A stretch of 64,000 bases of DNA, from assembly GCA_004144595.1 (NCBI GenBank), contig SEEM01000014.1, positions 46,576 through 110,575 of the forward strand, read 5' to 3'. Position numbers and translations under genes: made by a program. Positions within the stretch are counted from its first letter, which is position 1. Each line of letters starts with the position of its first letter. Source of the stretch: Hyphomicrobiales bacterium (GTDB taxonomy: Bacteria > Pseudomonadota > Alphaproteobacteria > Rhizobiales > Beijerinckiaceae). This document shows positions 51,212 through 59,655 of the stretch, piece after piece. Below the pieces are notes generated by a model. The model saw nothing but the letters and a program-made list of their open reading frames with translations. It was not told the origin of the DNA and made no database searches.

Positions 51212-53734
51212 ATGCCGGTGCAGGGCCGCATCCGATCGGGACGCAGCAGAGCCGAGCGGCGCGCGGCGCTGCTTGCCGGCTATCGCCCGCTGCCGGGTGT
51301 CTTCGACGAATTCATCGACGAGAGCGGCAAGGTGCGCCCGCATTGGGAGCCGTTCCTGTCGGGATGGTGCGCGCTGTCGCCTGCGGAGCTGACCCAGCGC
51401 TTCGGGCTCGCCGACCGGCATGTGCGCGACACCGGCGTATCCTATCGCGTCCACGGCGATATCGACGAGCGCGATCCCGGCGTCGGCGAACGGGCCTGGC
51501 CGCTGTCGCATGTGCCGCTCGTCATCCCCGAGGCGGAATGGCAGGTGATCGCAGCGGGCGTGACGCAGCGCGCCGAACTGCTCTCGACCGTGCTCGACGA
51601 CATCTACGGGCCGGGCGAGTTGATCGCGGACGGCCATCTGCCAGCCGCCGTCGTGACCGGCAGCACCGACTATCTGCGCCCGCTGCACGGGATCGCCGGC
51701 GGCGGCACGCTGCAGCTCTATGCCGCCGATCTCGGCCGCGGCCCGGACGGGCGCTGGTGGGTGCTTCAGGACCGGACGCAGGCCCCGTCCGGCACCGGCT
51801 ATGCGCTGGAGAACCGTCTGGCGCTGGCACGTGCCTTCCCCGACATGTTCCGCAGCATGAATATCGAGCGGCTGGCGGCTTTCTTCCAGGGCTTCCGCGC
51901 CGGGCTGGTCGCGCGCTCGAAGCGGGTCGAGCCGCGCATCGCCCTGCTGACGCCCGGCTCGCTCAACGAAAGCTATTTCGAGCAGGCCTATCTCGCGCGC
52001 TATCTCGGCTTCCTGCTGGTCGAGGGCGGCGACCTGCTGATGCGTGACGGCCGGCTGCATGTGCGCACGATCGCCGGCCTCAAGCGCGCCGACGTGATCT
52101 GGCGGCGCATCGACGGCGATTTCGCCGATCCGCTGGAGCTCAACGCGCGATCGGCGCTCGGCGTCGCCGGCCTGGTCGAGGCCGCCCGGCAAGGCCAGGT
52201 CCATATCGCCAACGGGCTCGGCTCCGGCGTGGTCGAGGCGCGCGCCCTGATGGGATTCCTGCCGGGGCTTGCCCGACAATTGCTCGGCCAGGAACTGATC
52301 CTGCCGAATATCGCGACCTGGTGGTGCGGCCAGCCGAAGGAACGCCGGGCCGTGCTGGAGCGGCTCGGCGAGATGAGCATCGCGCCGGCGTTCCGCAGCG
52401 CCGGCAACGGGTTCGACCAGACACAGGTCGTGGCAGGCGAACTGCCCGAGGCGGAACGTGAGGCGCTGCGCGAGCGGATCGAGGCCCGTGGCATGGACTA
52501 TGTCGGGCAGGAGGTGGTCCGGCTCTCGACCATGCCGGTCTTCCAGAACGGCCGTCTCGAACCGCATCCGATGACGCTGCGTGTTTTCGCCGCCGCGACG
52601 CCCGACGGCTGGAAGGTGATGCCCGGCGGTTTCTGCCGCATCTCCGACGAACCCGATGCGCGCGCGGTCAGCATGCGCAACGGCGTGCGCTCCAGCGATG
52701 TCTGGGTGACCTCGGAGGAACCGGTCGCGCAGGTCAGCCTGCTGCCGACGCCCGACCGCATCAGCATCCGCCGCGTCACCGGCACCTTGCCGAGCCGCGC
52801 CGCCGACAACCTGTTCTGGCTCGGGCGCTATCTGGAGCGCGGCGAGGCGATCCTGCGCCTGGTGCGCGCCCTGCTCGGCCGGCAGATCGACCCGGACCCG
52901 GCACCGGGGCGCAACGATACCGTGCGCCAACTCGCCGGCATGCTCGTCGCCTGGGGCGCGGCTCCGGGCCGGCAGGATCGCCGGTCGCCGGCGGCGCAGG
53001 CCTATGCCGCGCTCTACAGCCTCGACGATTACGGCTCGGCCGCCGCTTCGCTTCGTGAAGCCCGCCGCACGGCTTCCGTCATCCGCGAACGCCTGTCCGT
53101 CGATGCCTGGCGCCTGTTCAGCGACCTCCAGCGCCAGCTCGACCCCGAGGACGGGCGCAGGCCGAGCGAGGGCGAGGCGTATGAGATCGCCGACCGGGCG
53201 CTGAAATCGCTCGCCGCCTTCTCCGGCCTCGGCCAGGAGAACATGGTGCGCGGCAATGGCTGGCGCTTCCTCGATATCGGCCGGCGCATGGAACGCGGCA
53301 TCGCGACCTGCCGCTTCGCCCGGCAATTCGCCGACAGCAATGCCTCCGGCGACAGCCTCGACGCCCTCCTCGACCTGACGGATTCCCAGATCACCTATCG
53401 CTCGCGCTACCTGCTCGGCGCGAGCCTGCAGCCGGTGCTCGATCTCGTCATGCTCGACCCCTACAACCCGCGCTCGGTCGCCTTCCAGGTCGAGCGTCTG
53501 GACACCGAGATCGCCAACCTGCCGACTCTGACGGATGACGGCATGCTGGAGGCGCCACGCCGTCTGGTGCTGCGGCTTTCGGCCGATTGCCGAACGATGG
53601 AGGCCAGCCGGCTCGACCGCACCAGCATCCTGCTGTTCGAGCAATTGCTGATGGGGCTCGCCGGCGCGATCGCCGATCGCTATTTCCTGCAGAACAGCGG
53701 TCCGGAAGGCTCGCGGATGACGAGCATCGCGTGA
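51212..53734 (+). CDS. circularly permuted ATP-grasp and alpha-E domain fusion
   Basis: The 840-residue protein combines two parts normally encoded separately in many bacteria. The N-terminal part (about 1-500) is the circularly permuted ATP-grasp type 2 domain (DUF404/DUF407), with PLPGVFDEFIDESGKVRPHW, RAELLSTVLDDIYGP, LLTPGSLNESYFEQAYLARYLG and GLGSGVVEARA. The C-terminal part (about 520-835) is the alpha-helical alpha-E domain (DUF403), starting TLPSRAADNLFWLGRYLERGE. ATP-grasp enzymes form amide bonds via acyl-phosphates; the product here is unknown. It starts eight bases after DUF2126 and its stop overlaps the next start. Confidence 0.9.
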   Translation: MPVQGRIRSGRSRAERRAALLAGYRPLPGVFDEFIDESGKVRPHWEPFLSGWCALSPAELTQRFGLADRHVRDTGVSYRVHGDIDERDPGVGERAWPLSHVPLVIPEAEWQVIAAGVTQRAELLSTVLDDIYGPGELIADGHLPAAVVTGSTDYLRPLHGIAGGGTLQLYAADLGRGPDGRWWVLQDRTQAPSGTGYALENRLALARAFPDMFRSMNIERLAAFFQGFRAGLVARSKRVEPRIALLTPGSLNESYFEQAYLARYLGFLLVEGGDLLMRDGRLHVRTIAGLKRADVIWRRIDGDFADPLELNARSALGVAGLVEAARQGQVHIANGLGSGVVEARALMGFLPGLARQLLGQELILPNIATWWCGQPKERRAVLERLGEMSIAPAFRSAGNGFDQTQVVAGELPEAEREALRERIEARGMDYVGQEVVRLSTMPVFQNGRLEPHPMTLRVFAAATPDGWKVMPGGFCRISDEPDARAVSMRNGVRSSDVWVTSEEPVAQVSLLPTPDRISIRRVTGTLPSRAADNLFWLGRYLERGEAILRLVRALLGRQIDPDPAPGRNDTVRQLAGMLVAWGAAPGRQDRRSPAAQAYAALYSLDDYGSAAASLREARRTASVIRERLSVDAWRLFSDLQRQLDPEDGRRPSEGEAYEIADRALKSLAAFSGLGQENMVRGNGWRFLDIGRRMERGIATCRFARQFADSNASGDSLDALLDLTDSQITYRSRYLLGASLQPVLDLVMLDPYNPRSVAFQVERLDTEIANLPTLTDDGMLEAPRRLVLRLSADCRTMEASRLDRTSILLFEQLLMGLAGAIADRYFLQNSGPEGSRMTSIA

Positions 53735-54609
53735 TCTACGAGCTGCGCCACGTCACCACCTACGGCTATAGCCGGCCAGTGCCGTTTTCCCGCTGCATCC
53801 TGCGATTGCTGCCGCGCGATGGGGCGGGCCAACGCGTGCTGCAGAGCGAGTTGCTGATCGCGCCCCGCCCGGCCGAGCGCAATGACGGCCTGTGCTTCTT
53901 CGGCAATCATATGACCACGATCACCATCACCAAGCCGCATCGCGAGCTGAAACTCGAGATGCGGGCGCGGATCGAGGTCGACCGGCCGCTGCCGCCCCAT
54001 GCCGGGCTGACGCGGAAATGGGAGGATGTCGCGACGCTGGCGCTCGATTCCCGGAGCCTCGCGCCGGATTCGCCAGCGCATCATCTCTATCCCAGCCGCC
54101 TCGTGCCGTATGTCCCGGCCGTGGTCGACTACGCACGGACGAGCTTCGATGCCGGCCGGCCCGTGCTGGAAGCCGCCTGCGAGCTGATGGCCCGGATCAG
54201 GCGCGACTTCACCTACGATCCGGAAGCGACGGAGGTGACGACGCCGCTGGCCGAGGCATTCGAGCAGCGCCACGGCGTCTGCCAAGATTTCGCGCATATC
54301 ATGATCGCCGGCCTCAGGGGGCTCGGCCTGCCGGCGGCCTATATCTCCGGCTATATCCGCACCATCCCACCGCCGGGCCAGAAGCGGCTCGAAGGCGCCG
54401 ATGCCAGCCATGCCTGGGCGATGCTGTGGTGCGGGCCGGAGATCGGCTGGGTCGGGCTCGATCCGACCAACGACCTGATCGTCGCCGACGACCATATCGT
54501 CACCGCCTTCGGCCGCGACTATGCCGACGTCGCCCCGCTCGACGGCGTGGTGATCGGGCCGGGCACGCAGAAGGTCGGCGTCGCCGTGGACGTGGTCCCG
54601 GTCGGCTGA
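53731..54609 (+). CDS. transglutaminase-like cysteine protein of the ATP-grasp/alpha-E cluster
   Basis: The 292-residue protein has an N-terminal transglutaminase-N region (YELRHVTTYGYSRPV) and a papain-like transglutaminase domain with Cys in HGVCQDFAH (about residue 186), His in ASHAWAML (about 231) and Asp in GLDPTND (about 249); the triad is complete. Start is a GTG at 53731 overlapping the stop of the preceding gene by four bases (GTGA), so translation is coupled. Within the cluster it may hydrolyse or transfer a peptide/isopeptide made by the ATP-grasp partner; inferred. Confidence 0.9.
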   Translation: MIYELRHVTTYGYSRPVPFSRCILRLLPRDGAGQRVLQSELLIAPRPAERNDGLCFFGNHMTTITITKPHRELKLEMRARIEVDRPLPPHAGLTRKWEDVATLALDSRSLAPDSPAHHLYPSRLVPYVPAVVDYARTSFDAGRPVLEAACELMARIRRDFTYDPEATEVTTPLAEAFEQRHGVCQDFAHIMIAGLRGLGLPAAYISGYIRTIPPPGQKRLEGADASHAWAMLWCGPEIGWVGLDPTNDLIVADDHIVTAFGRDYADVAPLDGVVIGPGTQKVGVAVDVVPVG

Positions 54610-54612
54610 GCC

Positions 54613-54975
54613 TCAGGCCGCGCTATCCGTAGCCAGCGGCTGCGGCGAACGGGCATGCATCTCGCCCCAGTTCTTCAGTGACATGATCACCGGCTCCAGC
54701 GTCCGGCCCTTGACCGACAGGCTGTATTCAACCCGCGGCGGCACTTCCGGGTAGACGACGCGCACGACCAGGCCGTCCGCCTCCAGCTCGCGCAACTGCG
54801 TCGTCAGCATGCGCTGGGTGACGCCCGGTATCCGGCGGCGGATCTCGTTGAAGCGCAATGTCCCGCCCATCAGGTGATAGAGCGCGATGCCCTTCCACTT
54901 GCCGCCGATCAGGCCGAGCGCCGCCTCGACGGGACAGCCGGCCGAGCAATAGGGCTCCTGGAAGCGCGGCGGCAT
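54613..54975 (-). CDS. HxlR-family winged-helix regulator
   Basis: The 120-residue protein matches HxlR regulators: [25 protein letters not shown] (with the conserved Cys near residue 14, a redox or aldehyde sensor in some relatives), [20 protein letters not shown] as the recognition helix, and [17 protein letters not shown]. It is divergent from a quinone oxidoreductase-like gene across 99 bases and probably controls it, as HxlR/YodB proteins often do with neighbouring reductases. It converges on the transglutaminase gene, three bases between the stops. Confidence 0.9.
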   Translation of the reverse strand: MPPRFQEPYCSAGCPVEAALGLIGGKWKGIALYHLMGGTLRFNEIRRRIPGVTQRMLTTQLRELEADGLVVRVVYPEVPPRVEYSLSVKGRTLEPVIMSLKNWGEMHARSPQPLATDSAA

Positions 54976-55074
54976 GACGGTATCCTTTTCGACACTATAG
55001 GCTGAAATTGTGCGTTCTTGCGTAACTGGAGTGTTATGCGCATCTCGGCTCTATCGCAATGCAGGAGGGACGCC
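54976..55074. promoter_or_regulatory. divergent promoter/operator region of HxlR and oxidoreductase genes
   Basis: The 99-base gap must hold both promoters and the HxlR operator. ACACTATA at about 54995-55002 and GTGTTATG at about 55031-55038 are partly inverted copies of one another, in AT-richer DNA than the surroundings. A strong AGGAGG precedes the oxidoreductase ATG at 55075. The operator is inferred, not proven. Confidence 0.4.
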
Positions 55075-56088
55075 ATGCGCGCCGTCGGATACCGCCAGTC
55101 GCAACCCATCGCCGCCGAGACCAGCCTGATCGATCTCGACCTGCCCGAGCCGAAGGCGGCCGGACGCGACCTCTTGGTCGAGGTCAAGGCGGTCTCGGTC
55201 AACCCGGTCGATACCAAGATCCGCGTCCGCAGCCAGCCGGCCGAGGGACAGGCGAATGTGCTGGGATGGGACGCTGCCGGCATCGTCAGGGCTGTCGGGC
55301 CGGAGGTAACCGGCTTCAAGCCCGGCGACGCGGTGTTCTATGCCGGCGCGATCGACCGGCCGGGCTCGAACGCCGAATTCCATCTCGTCGACGAGCGCAT
55401 CGTCGGGCCTAAGCCCAAGACGCTCGGATTTGCCGAGGCGGCGGCGCTCCCACTGACAGCCATCACCGCCTGGGAAATGCTGTTCGACCGGCTCGATATC
55501 CGCAAGCCCGTTCCCGGCGCGGCTCATGCCCTGCTGATCGTCGGCGGCGCCGGCGGCGTCGGCTCGATCGCGATCCAGCTCGCGCGCCAGCTCACCGATA
55601 TCACGGTGATCGCCACCGCCTCACGGCCTGAAACCCGCGCCTGGGCGCAGGAACTCGGCGCTCATCACGTGATCGACCATACCAAACCACTGCCGGCGCA
55701 GATCGCTGAGCTCGGCATCGGCGCGCCGGCTTTCGTCTTCTCGACCACGCATAGCGACAGCCATCTGGAGGGCATCGTCGAACTGATGGCGCCGCAGGGG
55801 CGTTTCGGCCTGATCGACGATCCCAAGACGCTCGACGTCAATCCGCTGAAGCGCAAGAGCCTGTCGCTGCATTGGGAGCTGATGTTCACCCGCTCGCTGT
55901 TCCAGACAGCTGACATGGACGAACAGGGCAAGCTCCTGGCGGAGGTCTCGCGGCTGGTCGACGAAGGGCAAATCCGGACGACGCTGGGCGAGCATTTCGG
56001 GACGATCAACGCAGCCAATCTCAAGCGCGCGCATGCGCTGATCGAGAGCAATCGCGCCAAGGGCAAGATCGTGCTGGAAGGCTTCTGA
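55075..56088 (+). CDS. zinc-free alcohol dehydrogenase / quinone oxidoreductase-family protein
   Basis: NADPH-dependent medium-chain reductase of 337 residues (TIGR02817/quinone-oxidoreductase group). The N-terminal GroES-like part has AVSVNPVDTKIR and VLGWDAAGIVRAVG; the Rossmann loop is LLIVGGAGGVGSIAIQLAR (about residue 150). No zinc-ligand Cys cluster is visible, fitting quinone or aldehyde reductases rather than zinc alcohol dehydrogenases. AGGAGG precedes the ATG at 55075. It is divergent from HxlR, which suggests induction by electrophiles or quinones. Confidence 0.9.
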   Translation: MRAVGYRQSQPIAAETSLIDLDLPEPKAAGRDLLVEVKAVSVNPVDTKIRVRSQPAEGQANVLGWDAAGIVRAVGPEVTGFKPGDAVFYAGAIDRPGSNAEFHLVDERIVGPKPKTLGFAEAAALPLTAITAWEMLFDRLDIRKPVPGAAHALLIVGGAGGVGSIAIQLARQLTDITVIATASRPETRAWAQELGAHHVIDHTKPLPAQIAELGIGAPAFVFSTTHSDSHLEGIVELMAPQGRFGLIDDPKTLDVNPLKRKSLSLHWELMFTRSLFQTADMDEQGKLLAEVSRLVDEGQIRTTLGEHFGTINAANLKRAHALIESNRAKGKIVLEGF

Positions 56089-56106
56089 GCCTGGGCGAGC
56101 CGGCGC

Positions 56107-56439
56107 TCAGGCGGCGAGCGCAGCGCAGGCTTTCGCACAGGCGCGGCAGGCGGCGACGCAGGGATCCATGTCGCCGACCCGCGCGCAGTCTGTTGCGCAG
56201 GCCTCGCAGACCTCGGCGCATTCCCTGGCCATGTGACGGCCGTGGACCGATTCCATCAAAAGCAGATGTGCCGTGGTCCGGCAGATTTCGGCGCAAGCCG
56301 CCATCAGGCGCAGATGCTCGGGCTCGGCATGAGCACCGCCTACCTGCAGACAATGGGTCATCGCCATGCCGTGGCAGTGCTTGTAGCAGTCGAGCGCGAG
56401 ATCGGCTGCGTTGCGCGTCTTCGGATCGAGATGGTGCAT
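56107..56439 (-). CDS. Cys-rich four-helix-bundle copper-binding protein
   Basis: The 110-residue protein is DUF326-like and resembles cytosolic copper storage proteins (Csp3 type). About 13 Cys are spread through predicted helices: LDCYKHCHG, THCLQ, MAACAEICR, ECAEVCEACATDC and CVAACRACAKACA, each spaced to line a bundle core. No signal peptide, so cytosolic copper(I) storage or buffering is likely; iron-sulfur is a less likely alternative. ATG at 56439 has GGAG eight bases upstream. It converges on the oxidoreductase gene and stands near an aldehyde dehydrogenase. Confidence 0.87.
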   Translation of the reverse strand: MHHLDPKTRNAADLALDCYKHCHGMAMTHCLQVGGAHAEPEHLRLMAACAEICRTTAHLLLMESVHGRHMARECAEVCEACATDCARVGDMDPCVAACRACAKACAALAA

Positions 56440-56503
56440 GTCGCGGCTCCAATCGGGAGGGGTCTCCCGATCAACCGCCGCGACAGGCGCCCTGTTCCGC
56501 GGA

Positions 56504-57949
56504 TCAGGCCAGCGTGTAGGCGGTCTTGACCGTGGTGTAGAACTCCTTGGCGTAGGCGCCCTGCTCGCGCGGGCCGTAGCTGGAGCCCTTCCGGCCGCCG
56601 AACGGCACATGATAGTCGACGCCCGCCGTCGGCAGGTTGACCATCACCATGCCGGCCTCGCTGTTGCGCTTGAAATGCGTCGCATGCTTCAGCGAGGTCG
56701 TGCAGATGCCGGAGGAGAGGCCGAACTCGGTGTCGTTGGCGACAGCGAGCGCTTCCTCGTAGTCCTTGACCCGGACGATGTTGGCGACCGGGCCGAAGAC
56801 CTCCTCGCGCGAGATGCGCATGGCGTTGGTCGTTTCGGTGAACAGCGCCGGCTGGAGATAGAAGCCGGGGGTATCGCGCTTCAAGAGCTCGCCGCCGAAG
56901 ACCAGCTTGCCGCCCTCGTCCTTGGCGATCTGGATGTATTTCAGATCCTGGTCGAGCTGGCTCTGGTCGACGACCGGGCCGATATGGGTGCCGGCCTTCA
57001 GCGCATCGTCGACGACGACGCTCTTCAGGCGCTCGATGCAGGCCTCGACGAACCTGTCATGGATGCCGGCCTGGACGATCAGGCGCGAGGACGCCGTGCA
57101 GCGCTGGCCGGTCGAGAAGAAGGCGCCGTTGACGGCGACCTCGACGGCGACCTTCAGGTCGGCGTCGTCGAGCACGACGAGCGGGTTCTTGCCGCCCATT
57201 TCGAGCTGGACCTTCTTCATCGGGTTCGAGGCGATGCAGGCGGCCGCGACCTTGCGGCCGGTCGCGACCGAGCCGGTGAAGGAGATCGCCGTGACGTCCT
57301 TGTGCTCGAGCAGAGCCTGACCGACGACGGAGCCGCGGCCCATCACCAGGTTGAGCGCGCCCTTGGGCAGTCCGGCGCGCTGGATGATGTCGACCAGCGC
57401 CCAGGCCGAGCCCGGCACGAGGTCGGCGGGCTTGATGACGACGCAATTGCCCCAGGCGAGCGCCGGCGCGATCTTCCAGGCGGGAATCGCGATCGGGAAA
57501 TTCCAGGGCGTGATCATGCCGACGATGCCGACCGCTTCGCGGGTGATCTCGACACCGACGCCCGGACGCACGGAGGGGACCATCTCGCCGCCGAGGCGCA
57601 GGCACTCGCCAGCGAAGAAGGCGAAGACCTGTCCGGCGCGGGTCGCCTCGCCGATGCCTTCGGCCAGCGTCTTGCCCTCCTCACGCGAGAGCAGGCGGCC
57701 GAGCTCGTCCTTGCGGGCAAGGATCTCGTCGGAGGCCTTCTTCAGAATGTCGTAGCGCTCCTGCGGGGTGGAGCGGCTCCAGGCAGGGAAAGCGGCTTTG
57801 GCGGCGGCGACCGCGTTGTTCAGGTCGTCGACCGAACCCTGGGTATATTCGCCGACGACATCGCTGGTGTTCGAGGGGTTGATGTTGCGCGAGGCATTGG
57901 CCCCGCCGGCCCATTCGCCGGCGATCAGATTCTTGAAGGGCGCGTTCAT
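56504..57949 (-). CDS. aldehyde dehydrogenase, 2,5-dioxovalerate (alpha-ketoglutarate semialdehyde) type
   Basis: NAD(P)-dependent aldehyde dehydrogenase of 481 residues. The cofactor region has PWNFPIAIPAWKIAPALAWGN (about residue 148), the Gly motif FTGSVATGR, the general base Glu in LEMGGKNP (about 247) and the nucleophilic Cys in GQRCTASSR (about 281). The whole resembles alpha-ketoglutaric semialdehyde dehydrogenases, which end sugar-acid or hydroxyproline catabolism by making 2-oxoglutarate. Substrate is inferred from family resemblance; succinate semialdehyde is the main alternative. It stands alone on the minus strand. Confidence 0.87.
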   Translation of the reverse strand: MNAPFKNLIAGEWAGGANASRNINPSNTSDVVGEYTQGSVDDLNNAVAAAKAAFPAWSRSTPQERYDILKKASDEILARKDELGRLLSREEGKTLAEGIGEATRAGQVFAFFAGECLRLGGEMVPSVRPGVGVEITREAVGIVGMITPWNFPIAIPAWKIAPALAWGNCVVIKPADLVPGSAWALVDIIQRAGLPKGALNLVMGRGSVVGQALLEHKDVTAISFTGSVATGRKVAAACIASNPMKKVQLEMGGKNPLVVLDDADLKVAVEVAVNGAFFSTGQRCTASSRLIVQAGIHDRFVEACIERLKSVVVDDALKAGTHIGPVVDQSQLDQDLKYIQIAKDEGGKLVFGGELLKRDTPGFYLQPALFTETTNAMRISREEVFGPVANIVRVKDYEEALAVANDTEFGLSSGICTTSLKHATHFKRNSEAGMVMVNLPTAGVDYHVPFGGRKGSSYGPREQGAYAKEFYTTVKTAYTLA

Positions 57950-58064
57950 CTTCTTCTCCCACGAAACAGGCTCGTGATTGGGGTGTTAGCGCCTTTGAGC
58001 CGGCAAGGCCAATGCCCTTTGGGCATCGGGAACTGCCTGCGGCCGCATCCGCCCTGCCCTGCGA

Positions 58065-58223
58065 CTACTTCTCCTTGATAGACAACCCGTTCTTGCCAAC
58101 CGAGATTTCGACGCCATCCGGCTGCTTCTTCTCCTGGTAGAGCGAATAGGCGGTCACCGCGAGGGCGGCGACGAGGACGACGACCAGGACGGTCAGAAGA
58201 TTACGCGATGCGAGCATGAGCAT
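58065..58223 (-). CDS. small single-span membrane protein
   Basis: Unrecognised 52-residue protein. A single hydrophobic helix (LLTVLVVVLVAALAVTAYSLY, about residues 10-30) follows a short basic head, and the tail is charged (EKKQPDGVEISVGKNGLSIKEK), with a short beta-like motif GVEISVGKNGLSI. Either ATG 58223 or 58217 may start it. The topology suggests a bitopic protein with the tail on one face of the membrane. No partner is evident; the divergent PPOX gene is 165 bases away. Confidence 0.7.
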   Translation of the reverse strand: MLMLASRNLLTVLVVVLVAALAVTAYSLYQEKKQPDGVEISVGKNGLSIKEK

Positions 58224-58388
58224 TTCCGATGAGGGCGGCGGAGCCGCGAGCCCATTCCCAACGCGGCGCGGGCCGGGAGGTTCCCGGCAGAATGGGGAAC
58301 GATGCCCGCCACGCGGCGTTGGCATGGCGCACATGCCGGTTTCCATGCGAAGCCTGCCGTGACAGGATCGCACCGGCAGGAGGTTGCC

Positions 58389-58877
58389 ATGCCCGAGACC
58401 GAACTGCAGGACCGCATCTGGACCGCGCTGGCCGCCCACCCGGTCTACATGGTCTCGCTTGTCATCGACGGCGACATCAGGACACGGCCGATGTCCGGCC
58501 ATCTCGACCGCGACCACCACCGCCTGCTCTTCATAACACACCGGCATACCGGCATCATCGGCGCGGCCCTGCGCTCGCCCTCCGTCTGCGTGGCGATCAG
58601 CCACGAGGATCGGAATTTCTACGCCGCGATCTCCTGCTCGGCCTCCGAGGTCCCGAGCCGCGAGACGCTGCGGCAGGTCTGGACGCCAATGGCAAGCGCC
58701 TGGTTTCCGAACGGCCCAGACGATCCCGACGCGACCCTGCTGTCGCTGACACCGACTTCGGCCGAAATCTGGGACGGGCCGTCGAGCAGCGTGCTCGTCG
58801 CCTTCAAGCTGGCGACGGCCAAGATCCTCGGCCGCACGCCCGATCTCGGTGTCAACGCCACGATCGACATGCGCTGA
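58389..58877 (+). CDS. pyridoxamine 5'-phosphate oxidase-family protein
   Basis: The 162-residue split-barrel flavin-binding protein has the PNPOx-like core (PVYMVSLVIDGDIRTRPMSG near residue 18, then ATLLSLTPTSAEIW). Members bind FMN, F420 or heme and include general stress proteins (Pfam 16242 type). The catalytic Arg/His set of true PdxH is not evident, so a stress or redox role is more likely. Strong GGCAGGAGG upstream of ATG 58389. It stands alone on the plus strand, converging on the PAP2 gene. Confidence 0.8.
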   Translation: MPETELQDRIWTALAAHPVYMVSLVIDGDIRTRPMSGHLDRDHHRLLFITHRHTGIIGAALRSPSVCVAISHEDRNFYAAISCSASEVPSRETLRQVWTPMASAWFPNGPDDPDATLLSLTPTSAEIWDGPSSSVLVAFKLATAKILGRTPDLGVNATIDMR

Positions 58878-58902
58878 AGCCGCCGCTTGGCGGAACAGCC
58901 GG

Positions 58903-59655
58903 TCAGGCCGGGTCGGAAGCGGCCATCCTGCGGCCGAGCCAAGCAATCACGACGCTCGACCAGACCACTCCGAGGGCCCAGCCGCCGAGGACGTCGGACG
59001 GCCAATGTACGCCGAGATAGATCCGACTGAGGCCGATCAGCCCCACCATGATCACGGCCATCACCATGCAGAACCGGGCGATGTCCGCCCGCCGCGAGGC
59101 GAGCCCGACGAAGCCGGCGATGGTGAGCAGCGTAACCGCCGAGAGGAAGGCATGGCCGCTCGGGAAGCTCGCGGTGAAGGTCAGTGCCGCATGCCCGACG
59201 ATATCCGGCCGCTCCCGGGCAATCGCGATCTTCAGGCCGGTGCTCGCCAGGAAAGCGGCGGCGAGGCTGACGACCAGCCCGATCGCGAGATGGCGATAGC
59301 CGCAGAGCCAGAGCGCCAGCGTCGCCGTCAGCGCCATGAAGAACAGCCCGACAAAGCTGCCGAGCGCCGTCATGTCGCGCACGGCCTCATGAAGCCAGGC
59401 CGGCCCGAGCGGAACCGCGGGGTTGCCGGCCTCTCGGAACAGCATGATCAGCGTGGTATCGAGCGAGAAGCTGCGCCCCGAGACGATCAATAGCGCGAGC
59501 CCAAGGAAGACCACGGCGGCGGCAGCGGGAACCAGGATGCGGGGCTGAGGCAAGAAGCGCGGTCTCCGAGGGCGATCGGACGGTAGGTTAGTCGGAGGGA
59601 ACGGGTCTCGGACAGGCGGCGTTATGCCGCCCGTGATCCGCCGCGGTTCAGGCAT
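58903..59655 (-). CDS. PAP2-family membrane phosphatase
   Basis: Lipid or undecaprenyl-pyrophosphate phosphatase of 250 residues with about six membrane helices. The three PAP2 motifs are present: KIAIARERP (about residue 140), PSGH (about 165) and SRIYLGVHWPSDVLGG (about 208), carrying the catalytic His and Asp. The start ATG at 59655 overlaps the lipid-kinase gene by eight bases; the first 40 residues are Pro/Arg-rich and cytosolic. The adjacent lipid kinase suggests paired control of a phosphatidate or diacylglycerol pool. Confidence 0.9.
   Translation of the reverse strand: MPEPRRITGGITPPVRDPFPPTNLPSDRPRRPRFLPQPRILVPAAAAVVFLGLALLIVSGRSFSLDTTLIMLFREAGNPAVPLGPAWLHEAVRDMTALGSFVGLFFMALTATLALWLCGYRHLAIGLVVSLAAAFLASTGLKIAIARERPDIVGHAALTFTASFPSGHAFLSAVTLLTIAGFVGLASRRADIARFCMVMAVIMVGLIGLSRIYLGVHWPSDVLGGWALGVVWSSVVIAWLGRRMAASDPA

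Noticed and set aside
51200..53644. Long open frame on the minus strand opposite the ATP-grasp/alpha-E gene
   Set aside because: Same reason: the plus-strand frame carries all conserved motifs and the reverse frame only low-complexity Gly/Arg/Asp-rich sequence.
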